Assembly (NCBI GenBank): GCA_029862285.1
Contig: JAOTXR010000183.1
Span: 1-5,295, forward strand
Direction: 5' to 3'
Source: Gammaproteobacteria bacterium
GTDB lineage: Bacteria; Pseudomonadota; Gammaproteobacteria; Steroidobacterales; JABDKV01
DNA: 5,295 nucleotides
Part shown: positions 1 to 5,295 of the stretch, piece after piece
Layout of the letters: each line of letters starts with the position of its first letter
Numbering within the stretch: the stretch's first letter is position 1
Position numbers and translations under genes: made by a program
The notes under the pieces: model-generated
Told to the model about the DNA's origin: nothing
Seen by the model: the letters and a program-made list of their open reading frames with translations, nothing else
Database searches by the model: none

Positions 1-1
1 G

Positions 2-1285
2 GAGACCACGCTGAAAGTTGCGCGCGACTACATCAGTCTGTTTTTTGGCAAGCGTGTCAATCAAAACCTCGTGGACGATCTCAACCCGCTAAATGAAGTG
101 GAAGTGCACTTTGGTGCCGACGGCAGCCAGTTTCAGACCCGGTATCTGGGTTTCGATTTTCGCCGTGTGCTGGTTGACGACGAGTTGTCGCACCTGCTGG
201 TCAGTGTCAGCGACATTACCGATCGCGTCAGTCTGGAGCGGGAGTTACAGGAGTCCCGGGCCCATTCCTCGGCACAACTCGATATGCTCATGGATATCCT
301 GCATATCGAACCGGAAATGCTGACAGACTTCCTGTGTGGATCCGAGCGTGCGCTCGGAAAGATCAACTCGATACTGAAGCGGCCTGCCAAGGGCGCCGAA
401 GTGTACAAGGCCAAGCTCGATCAGATTTTCCGGGAAGTTCATACGGTAAAAGGCGAGGCGTGCGCGCTGGGACTGCAATCGGTCGAAATTCATGCGCATG
501 AGCTCGAGGATCTGATCGTGGAAATCCAGTCACGGCCCGTAGTTCGTGGCACCGACTTCCTGCCTTTGACTATCAAACTGGATGAATTACTGGGTCACGT
601 GCAGTCCGTGCGGGAGCTGGTCGCGCGTCTGATCGATTTCCGGTCGGCGTTTGATCGCAGCAACATAGCAGCCGTTGAAAACGATCAGCGGGCGGCGCCA
701 CGCACCGATTTGTCGGCACTGTTGCACAACCTCGCGGAACGAATTGGCACGGAGCAGGGCAAACGGGTCAATGTCCACTGCATTGGTCTTGAGGGCAAGC
801 ACGTACCGGAAATTTATCGTGGCCCGGTGAAGGATATGGCGGTTCAGCTCATTCGCAATGGTGTAACTCATGGTATCGAAACGCCGGATGAACGCCTGCA
901 AATCAACAAGGGCCAGGTTGGTCGTATTGCCATGAAATTCATACCGCTTGGACCCAACGGCGGGTTCGAATTCTCGTACCGGGACGATGGGCGCGGTCTG
1001 AACATCGATCTCATTCGTCGCACGGCCGTCGAGAAAGGTTTTGTCGGTGCCGACCAGGTCGAGAAGATGGACGAACGTGCGTTAATGGCCCTTATTTTCC
1101 AACGTGGTTTCTCCACCAGTGAAGTAGTAAGTACCGATGCTGGTCGTGGTGTCGGTATGGATGTAATCAGGAACCTCGTCAATGAGCTCGATGGGCGGGT
1201 CAGGGTGTCTACAGCTCGTGGTGAGTACACGCAATTCAAGATCACGCTTCCTTCAGTTCCGCATGATTTGGACCAGGCGGCATGA
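2..1285 (+). CDS. CheA-like sensor histidine kinase (PAS-like, Hpt and HATPase_c domains), 5' truncated by window edge
   Basis: The reading frame is open from base 2 to the TGA at 1283-1285, giving 427 visible residues. A GTG at 71 could be read as a start, but the 23 codons before it continue the same domain, so the true start is probably outside the window. Residues 1 to about 75 look like the end of a PAS-type sensory domain, closing in SDITDRVSLERELQES, which runs into a short coiled coil. An Hpt domain follows (about 95-180) with the motif HTVKGEA; its histidine, H147 of the fragment, should be the phospho-acceptor. After a short helical linker comes an ATP-binding domain of CheA type: N box LIRNGVTHGIE (about 283-293), G1 box DDGRG (328-332), G2 box GRGVGMDVI (from 381), and GEYTQF near the end. 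The protein stops where CheA's ATPase domain stops, so the CheW-like P5 domain is absent and the dimerisation P3 region looks reduced. Domain assignment is firm; the signal sensed and the role are unknown. cheY- and cheX-like genes follow. Confidence 0.88.
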   Translation, partial: ETTLKVARDYISLFFGKRVNQNLVDDLNPLNEVEVHFGADGSQFQTRYLGFDFRRVLVDDELSHLLVSVSDITDRVSLERELQESRAHSSAQLDMLMDILHIEPEMLTDFLCGSERALGKINSILKRPAKGAEVYKAKLDQIFREVHTVKGEACALGLQSVEIHAHELEDLIVEIQSRPVVRGTDFLPLTIKLDELLGHVQSVRELVARLIDFRSAFDRSNIAAVENDQRAAPRTDLSALLHNLAERIGTEQGKRVNVHCIGLEGKHVPEIYRGPVKDMAVQLIRNGVTHGIETPDERLQINKGQVGRIAMKFIPLGPNGGFEFSYRDDGRGLNIDLIRRTAVEKGFVGADQVEKMDERALMALIFQRGFSTSEVVSTDAGRGVGMDVIRNLVNELDGRVRVSTARGEYTQFKITLPSVPHDLDQAA

Positions 1286-1307
1286 GCCGTTGTTATAACC
1301 AGGCCGA

Positions 1308-1313
1308 AAGGTG
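1308..1313 (+). promoter_or_regulatory. Ribosome-binding site of the CheY-like gene, fixing its start
   Basis: AAGGTG lies 6 bases before the ATG at 1320. The alternative GTG at 1311 is part of this motif and would leave no ribosome-binding site of its own, so the ATG is the better start. Confidence 0.65.
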
Positions 1314-1319
1314 AATGTC

Positions 1320-1691
1320 ATGAAACTCATGATTGTTGATGATTCAAACATCATCCGTAGAAAGATAGAGCGCTCGACAGAAGTCGACGGGTTGGAGGTG
1401 GTGGCTACCGCGACCAACGGAGTCGATGCACTGGAGCAATTTCCCCAAGTGCGTCCCGACATCGTCACGATGGATCTCACGATGCCCGAGATGGGTGGCA
1501 TCGAGTGCGTCGAGAGGATGGTGGAGATGGATCCGAATGTCATCATTCTCGTGATCTCAGCGCTGTCTGACAAGGCGACCGCGATCGAAGCGTTGAAGAA
1601 GGGTGCCAATGGTTTTCTTTGCAAGCCGTTCACCGAGGATGAGCTGAATCGGGCATTCCGCGAACTGCTTGAGGAAAAAAATTATGGATGA
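1320..1691 (+). CDS. CheY-like single-domain response regulator
   Basis: This is a 123-residue receiver domain with nothing attached. All the usual active-site positions are visible: the acidic pair D7-D8 in IVDDSN, the phospho-accepting D52 in TMDLTMPEMGG, the switch serine S80 in VISALSD, and K102 in CKPF; F99 is at or near the aromatic switch position. It should accept phosphate from the Hpt histidine of the kinase encoded 34 bases upstream and act by protein contact, because it has no DNA-binding or enzymatic output domain. The start is taken at ATG 1320, which gives the standard receiver N-terminus MKLMIVDD; a GTG three codons earlier would overlap the ribosome-binding site. Its end overlaps the next gene by 8 bases. 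I leave the symbol empty because nothing shows that it binds a flagellar motor. It could equally serve adhesion, secretion or second-messenger control. Confidence 0.93.
   Translation: MKLMIVDDSNIIRRKIERSTEVDGLEVVATATNGVDALEQFPQVRPDIVTMDLTMPEMGGIECVERMVEMDPNVIILVISALSDKATAIEALKKGANGFLCKPFTEDELNRAFRELLEEKNYG
1671..1676 (+). promoter_or_regulatory. Ribosome-binding site of the CheX-like gene, inside the receiver gene
   Basis: GAGGAA, within the last codons of the CheY-like gene, precedes the ATG at 1684 (9 bases from the last G). It favours that ATG over an in-frame TTG at 1669, which would place the motif inside the coding region. The position suits translational coupling to the receiver. Confidence 0.6.
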
Positions 1692-2130
1692 GTCAGATCT
1701 GCAGATCTTCATTCAGGGAGCGACTCATTTCTTTTTGCATATGGGTGGGGAGCAGGCACAAATCGGCACGCCGTATCTGGCCAGCAACTGCAATAACGAG
1801 ATCAAGGGCTTTACCGGTATTATTGGCGTAACCGGCAAACGGCGTGGGAGTGTTTATTTTACTGCGCCGCCAGTATTGCTAAAAGTACTGCTGACGACTC
1901 TTGGTGAAGAGAATACCGGTCACGAAAACATGTGCGACATGGTCGGTGAAGTGGCCAATGTCATTTCAGGTAATGCACGCAAGGAATATGGCAACGAATT
2001 TCTGATATCCGTGCCGATCGTGGTTGTCGGGCGCCTGGACAAGATCGTCGTGCCACCGGAGCTACGTTCTTTTGTGGTGCCGATCAGCTGGAAGAACTAC
2101 GACGCATCGCTGGTCATCGCCCTGGAGTAA
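1684..2130 (+). CDS. CheX-family protein, probable CheY-P phosphatase
   Basis: The 148-residue protein matches the CheC/CheX/FliY phosphatase family in length and in its single signature helix. The signature is D85-x3-E89-x2-N92 in DMVGEVANVISGNAR, followed by a proline at 111 in the strand SVPIVVVG. In characterised family members the Glu and Asn hold and activate the water that hydrolyses the phospho-aspartate of CheY. One signature copy, rather than two, points to CheX rather than CheC. From N92 to P111 there are 18 residues, fewer than the 22 I recall in the published consensus. The other family features here, such as the central GFTGIIGVTG and RRGSVYFTA strands, look intact. The gene starts inside the end of the CheY-like gene, in the +1 frame, so the two are very likely co-translated and the neighbour is the obvious substrate. 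Family is confident; the catalytic role is inferred. Confidence 0.85.
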   Translation: MDESDLQIFIQGATHFFLHMGGEQAQIGTPYLASNCNNEIKGFTGIIGVTGKRRGSVYFTAPPVLLKVLLTTLGEENTGHENMCDMVGEVANVISGNARKEYGNEFLISVPIVVVGRLDKIVVPPELRSFVVPISWKNYDASLVIALE

Positions 2131-2160
2131 TCTGATCTATAGGCCTTCGCGGGCGATGGC
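2113..2160. repeat. Inverted repeat spanning the convergent stop codons
   Basis: Bases 2113-2122 (GTCATCGCCC) can pair with 2151-2160 (GGGCGATGGC): ten pairs including one G-U, with eight consecutive perfect pairs, around a 28-base loop. It covers the end of the CheX-like gene, the 6-base gap and the end of purD. No T-tract follows on either strand, so it is not a standard intrinsic terminator. It might slow or process both converging transcripts, or be chance, since both arms are coding. Confidence 0.35.
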
Positions 2161-3420
2161 GCGATAAGCAATGTCGCGTCGATACTGGACGTCATTCCAA
2201 TGAATCCCGCTGACGCGCCGATAGGCGAGACGCTGCGCCTGCCCGACGGTGTCCCCCAGACCGACCACACACAGAACCCGCCCGCCTGCCGTGACCACAT
2301 TGCCGTTCGTTTGCATGGTACCGGCATGGAACACTTTGGTATCTGCCATGTTCTCATCCAGTCCGCTTATTGCATCACCCTTGCGGTATTTTCCCGGATA
2401 GCCACCCGCGGCAAGAACGACACCAACCGCCGCACGCGTGTCCCATTCAACCTGTGCGTCAGCAAGGCGGCCATCGATTGCGGCATTGCAGAGTGCTGCA
2501 AGATCGCTGCGAAGCCGCATCATGATTGGCTGGGTTTCAGGGTCTCCCATCCGGCAATTGAACTCCAGGACACGCGGCGTGCCGTCGCCATCGATCATCA
2601 GGCCGGCATAGAGGAATCCGACGTAAGGCGTGCCAGCATCGCGTAATGCCCGGACGGTCGGTTGCATGACTTCGTCCATGATCCGCCGATGAACTTCTGG
2701 CGTGATTATCGGTGCGGGCGTATAGGCACCCATGCCACCCGTATTGGGTCCACAATCGCCGTCATCGCGCGCCTTGTGATCCTGTGACGTGGCCAGTGGC
2801 AGGATAAACTCGCCGTCGACCAGGGCGATGAAACTCGCTTCCTCGCCGTGGAGGAAGTCCTCGACCACCACCCGCCGGCCGGCAGCACCAAAACGACCAG
2901 CAGCGAGCATCTCGCGTGCAGCCTGCTCTGCGGCGGCGGTCGTGTGCGCCACGATGACACCTTTGCCGGCAGCGAGACCGTCGGCCTTGATCACGATCGG
3001 CGCACCGCGCTCCCGAATTCGGGCGATTGCCGGTTCCAGCCTGTCGAAGACCTCATAATTGGCGGTCGGGATGCGGTTGGTTTCGAGGAACTCTTTCATG
3101 TAGGCCTTGGATCCTTCCAGCCGTGCTGCCAGTCGCGATGGCCCAAAACAGCGCAAACCGGCATTGCTGAAGTCATCGACGATTCCAGCTACCAAAGGAG
3201 CCTCGGGTCCGACTATCGTCAGGTCAACGTGTTCTGACTGTGCCAGCCGGATCAGTCCGCCAGTGTCATTTGCATCGATATCGACATTCCGCACCCCGGC
3301 TTCGTTTGCGGTACCGGCATTGCCGGGCGCCACCAGCACTTCCGCGGTGTTTTCGGTCTGTGCCACTTGCCAGGCAAGTGCGTGTTCGCGGCCGCCGCCG
3401 CCAATTATTAGTACCTTCAT
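2137..3420 (-). CDS. purD: Phosphoribosylamine--glycine ligase (GAR synthetase)
   Basis: PurD joins 5-phosphoribosylamine and glycine using ATP to make glycinamide ribonucleotide, the second step of de novo purine synthesis, in the cytoplasm. The 427-residue length is normal for the bacterial monofunctional enzyme. Visible landmarks are the N-terminal GGGGREHALAW, IVGPEAPLVAG (69-79), the ATP-grasp region from about 103 with KADGLAAGKGV (145-155), and the metal-binding stretch LEFNCRMGDPETQ (285-297), where E286 and N288 should bind magnesium. The C-terminal domain ends with the typical IHWNDVQYRRDIAYRAI. The position often Phe in the RFGDPE signature is Met here, which I take as normal variation. 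The ATG start is 9 bases after the purH stop codon and has no clear ribosome-binding site, so translation is probably coupled to purH. Its stop lies 6 bases from that of the convergent CheX-like gene. Confidence 0.97.
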   Translation of the reverse strand: MKVLIIGGGGREHALAWQVAQTENTAEVLVAPGNAGTANEAGVRNVDIDANDTGGLIRLAQSEHVDLTIVGPEAPLVAGIVDDFSNAGLRCFGPSRLAARLEGSKAYMKEFLETNRIPTANYEVFDRLEPAIARIRERGAPIVIKADGLAAGKGVIVAHTTAAAEQAAREMLAAGRFGAAGRRVVVEDFLHGEEASFIALVDGEFILPLATSQDHKARDDGDCGPNTGGMGAYTPAPIITPEVHRRIMDEVMQPTVRALRDAGTPYVGFLYAGLMIDGDGTPRVLEFNCRMGDPETQPIMMRLRSDLAALCNAAIDGRLADAQVEWDTRAAVGVVLAAGGYPGKYRKGDAISGLDENMADTKVFHAGTMQTNGNVVTAGGRVLCVVGLGDTVGQAQRLAYRRVSGIHWNDVQYRRDIAYRAIAREGL

Positions 3421-3429
3421 CTGGTGTGC

Positions 3430-4974
3430 TTAGTGTCTGAAGTGGCGCATGCCAGTGAAAACCATCGCCATGCCATGCTCATTGGCAGCAGCGATTACCT
3501 CGTCGTCGCGGCGTGATCCGCCCGGCTGAATCACAGCAATTGCATCGTGCTCCGCCGCGCCATCAATGCCGTCACGGAAAGGGAAGAACGCGTCTGAGGC
3601 CATCGCCGAACCCTTGATTGCCAGTCCGGCGTCTACTGCCTTCATTGTTGCAATTCGGGTGCTGTGCACACGACTTGTCTGACCGCAACCAATGCCGATG
3701 GTCATCTGGTCCTTGGCGAAGACAATGGCGTTTGATTTGACAAACTTGCACACTTTCCAGGCGAATAACAGGTCGCGCAACTCGTGCTCGGTCGGTGAGC
3801 GCTCTGTGACGACTTCGAGGTCCGCGGTGTTGACCAGTTTGATATCACGTTCCTGCGCCAGTAGTCCGCCGTTGATCGAGTGATATTCGACTCCGGAAAC
3901 TCGCTCCATGTCCCACCAGCCCGTAACCAGAACTCTCAGCTTGGGTTTGCTTTCGAGGATTTTCCGTGCCGGCGCCTGCACCTCCGGGACGATCAGGACT
4001 TCAACGAACTGCTTGAGCATCTCTTTGGCCGTAGCAGCGTCAAGACTGCGGTTTGTCGCAATGATCCCGCCAAACGCCGACGTAGGATCGGTGGAAAATG
4101 CCCGTCGATACGCTGCGAGCCCGTCCTCGTCGACTGCCACGCCGCAGGGATTGGCGTGCTTGACGATGACACATGCCGGCTCATAGAATTGACGTACGCA
4201 TTCCATGGCGGCATCGGCATCGGCGATGTTGTTGAAAGACAGCTCCTTGCCCTGTATCTGGGTCGCCTCCGTGATGGAGGCTTCGCGGATCCGGCCGTAT
4301 TCATAAAATGCAGCCTGCTGGTGCGGGTTTTCCCCGTAGCGCAAATCGGTACGCTTAACCAGTGGCAGTATCTGCTGTTGGCCGAATAGGTGTCCCGCCG
4401 CGGCGCTGTTGTGCGTATTCAAATAGTCAGCTATCGCCGCATCGTAACCGGCAGTATGCAAAAAGGCTTTCACCGCGAGCTCGTACCGGAACTGGTCGTC
4501 AAAGGCGCCGGATTTCACTGCCGTGAGCACTGCCCCGTAGTCAGCCGGTTCCACGACCACCGCGACGGCGGCGTGATTCTTTGCGCCGGCGCGCAGCATT
4601 GCCGGACCGCCGATATCGATATTTTCGATTGCCCGCTCGCGGGTACAGTCCGGCTCAGCGATAGTTTGTTCGAAGGGGTAGAGATTGACGACCAGGAGAT
4701 CGAAGCGCTCGAGATCGAGTTCCTGGAGTACCGTATCGTCTACGCCCGGCCGAGCGAGCAGCGCCGCGTGTATTTTCGGGTGCAGAGTTTTAACCCGGCC
4801 ATCCATAATTTCAGGAAAACCAGTCTGGCGGGCCACGTCGGTGACGTCGATGTCGTTGCGCTGCAGCAATGCCGCGGTACCGCCGGTAGAGACAAGCTCT
4901 ACGCCCAGCGTTGCGAGACTGCGCGCAAACTCGACGATTCCCGTCTTGTTTGAAACACTTAGCAGCGCGCGCAA
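3430..4974 (-). CDS. purH: Bifunctional AICAR formyltransferase / IMP cyclohydrolase
   Basis: PurH catalyses the last two steps of IMP synthesis: formyl transfer from 10-formyltetrahydrofolate to AICAR, then ring closure. The 514-residue protein is complete. The N-terminal cyclohydrolase domain (about 1-150) shows [46 protein letters not shown] and [18 protein letters not shown]. The transformylase domain (about 190-514) shows [13 protein letters not shown], the catalytic K272-H273 pair in [27 protein letters not shown] and the conserved end MRHFRH. The start is a TTG, 10 bases after the fis stop codon. No ATG or GTG occurs in frame between it and the upstream in-frame stop, and the protein aligns from there with residues near the beginning of other PurH proteins (E. 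coli PurH carries a few extra residues in front). Only a weak GAG lies ahead of the start, so ribosomes finishing fis probably supply much of its translation. purD follows after 9 bases. Confidence 0.97.
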   Translation of the reverse strand: MRALLSVSNKTGIVEFARSLATLGVELVSTGGTAALLQRNDIDVTDVARQTGFPEIMDGRVKTLHPKIHAALLARPGVDDTVLQELDLERFDLLVVNLYPFEQTIAEPDCTRERAIENIDIGGPAMLRAGAKNHAAVAVVVEPADYGAVLTAVKSGAFDDQFRYELAVKAFLHTAGYDAAIADYLNTHNSAAAGHLFGQQQILPLVKRTDLRYGENPHQQAAFYEYGRIREASITEATQIQGKELSFNNIADADAAMECVRQFYEPACVIVKHANPCGVAVDEDGLAAYRRAFSTDPTSAFGGIIATNRSLDAATAKEMLKQFVEVLIVPEVQAPARKILESKPKLRVLVTGWWDMERVSGVEYHSINGGLLAQERDIKLVNTADLEVVTERSPTEHELRDLLFAWKVCKFVKSNAIVFAKDQMTIGIGCGQTSRVHSTRIATMKAVDAGLAIKGSAMASDAFFPFRDGIDGAAEHDAIAVIQPGGSRRDDEVIAAANEHGMAMVFTGMRHFRH

Positions 4975-4984
4975 GTTCGTGTGC

Positions 4985-5278
4985 TCAGCGGCTGTCGGCC
5001 AGGCCGTAGATCCTCAGCTTCTTTCGTAGAGTGCCACGGTTGATGCCCAGCACCTCCGCCGCACGACTCTGATTGCCACGCGTGTATTCCATGACTGATC
5101 GAAGCAGTGGCTCCTCAACCTCACGCAAGACAAGCCCGTACAATTCTGCCGGCTGATGCCCATTCAGACTCGCGAAGTACCCGCTTAGTGCTTCTTCGGT
5201 CAGATCGCGTAGCGGCTTGCCGGCGCTGATCCTGCGCGCAGTAGCTATTTTGCTGCCATTTATTGCTTGTTGTCCCAC
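4985..5278 (-). CDS. fis: DNA-binding protein Fis (nucleoid-associated regulator)
   Basis: Fis is a small homodimeric protein that bends DNA, helps organise the nucleoid and, in studied gammaproteobacteria, controls rRNA and many growth-phase genes. The 97 residues match the usual length (98 in E. coli). The conserved core begins at KPLRD (21-25), continues through [11 protein letters not shown] and [11 protein letters not shown] (49-59), and ends in the Fis helix-turn-helix with [25 protein letters not shown] (about 64-88). The N-terminal 20 residues, which form a flexible beta-hairpin arm in E. coli, are divergent. The start used is GTG at 5276-5278 with GGGGAG upstream. The frame remains open to the window edge, so a slightly earlier start cannot be excluded. 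The protein ends in ADSR beyond the usual last helix. It is the first visible gene of the leftward unit; dusB commonly precedes fis in this lineage but lies outside the window. Confidence 0.96.
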   Translation of the reverse strand: MGQQAINGSKIATARRISAGKPLRDLTEEALSGYFASLNGHQPAELYGLVLREVEEPLLRSVMEYTRGNQSRAAEVLGINRGTLRKKLRIYGLADSR

Positions 5279-5287
5279 CTGCTGAGA

Positions 5288-5293
5288 CTCCCC
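5288..5293 (-). promoter_or_regulatory. Probable ribosome-binding site of fis
   Basis: On the minus strand GGGGAG lies 9 bases before the GTG at 5278, a slightly long but workable spacing. It is the main reason for choosing that start, as the frame is open further upstream. Confidence 0.5.
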
Positions 5294-5295
5294 GT

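Noticed and set aside
71..73. GTG as the start of the kinase gene
   Set aside because: The frame is open to the window edge and the preceding 23 codons read as part of the same domain, so this is more likely an internal valine.
1311..1313. GTG as the start of the CheY-like gene
   Set aside because: It overlaps the AAGGTG motif that serves the ATG at 1320, and the extra three residues are not part of the receiver fold.
868..1633. Open frames of about 125 codons on the - strand (868-1245 and 1253-1633)
   Set aside because: They mirror the ATPase domain of the kinase and the receiver gene, both clearly coding on the + strand; the translations are low-complexity and unrecognisable.
1669..1671. 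TTG as the start of the CheX-like gene
   Set aside because: It would put the GAGGAA motif inside the coding region; the ATG at 1684 is correctly spaced from it.
2113..2160. Bidirectional intrinsic terminator between the convergent genes
   Set aside because: The stem has a 28-base loop and no T-tract on either side, so I list it only as an inverted repeat.
3880..4389. A 169-codon open frame on the + strand, opposite purH
   Set aside because: It is antisense to the conserved transformylase region and its translation resembles no family I know.
4390..4953. A 187-codon open frame on the + strand, opposite purH
   Set aside because: It lies wholly antisense to the strongly conserved cyclohydrolase domain of PurH, has no recognisable domain, and is explained by codon bias of the real gene.

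Overview
The window is a compact, fully coding stretch of a proteobacterial chromosome, most likely from a non-enteric gammaproteobacterium. The evidence is a leftward fis-purH-purD cluster (an order I know from Pseudomonas and relatives, whereas in Escherichia coli purHD lies away from fis), the close match of the Fis C-terminus to gammaproteobacterial Fis, and a moderately GC-rich sequence. The species cannot be named from this alone. There are no rRNA, tRNA, mobile-element, CRISPR or long-repeat signals, and no gap between genes exceeds about 35 bases.

Left half (1-2130, + strand): a three-gene signalling unit. It begins with the 3' part of a CheA-like histidine kinase gene, whose start lies outside the window. 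The visible protein has a PAS-like end, a short coiled coil, an Hpt domain with the phospho-accepting histidine, and a CheA-type ATP-binding domain, but no CheW-like regulatory domain. Next come a stand-alone CheY-like receiver and, overlapping it by 8 bases, a CheX-family phosphatase. Together these could form a closed circuit: the kinase phosphorylates the receiver and CheX removes the phosphate. No receptor, CheW or output domain is visible, so what the circuit controls is unknown.

Right half (2137-5295, - strand, convergent with the first unit): fis, purH and purD, read leftward and packed 9-10 bases apart. PurH carries out the last two steps of de novo IMP synthesis and PurD the second step (glycinamide ribonucleotide formation). 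Fis is the growth-phase nucleoid protein and regulator. Tight packing, a TTG start for purH and the lack of a good ribosome-binding site before purD suggest one transcript with translational coupling. The fis promoter and anything upstream of fis (often dusB) lie beyond the right edge.

The two units meet tail to tail with only 6 bases between stop codons. A 10-bp inverted repeat spans the junction but lacks the T-tract of a standard terminator. The item most worth a second look is the CheW-less kinase-CheY-CheX module. The pur/fis half is ordinary core metabolism with small translational oddities.
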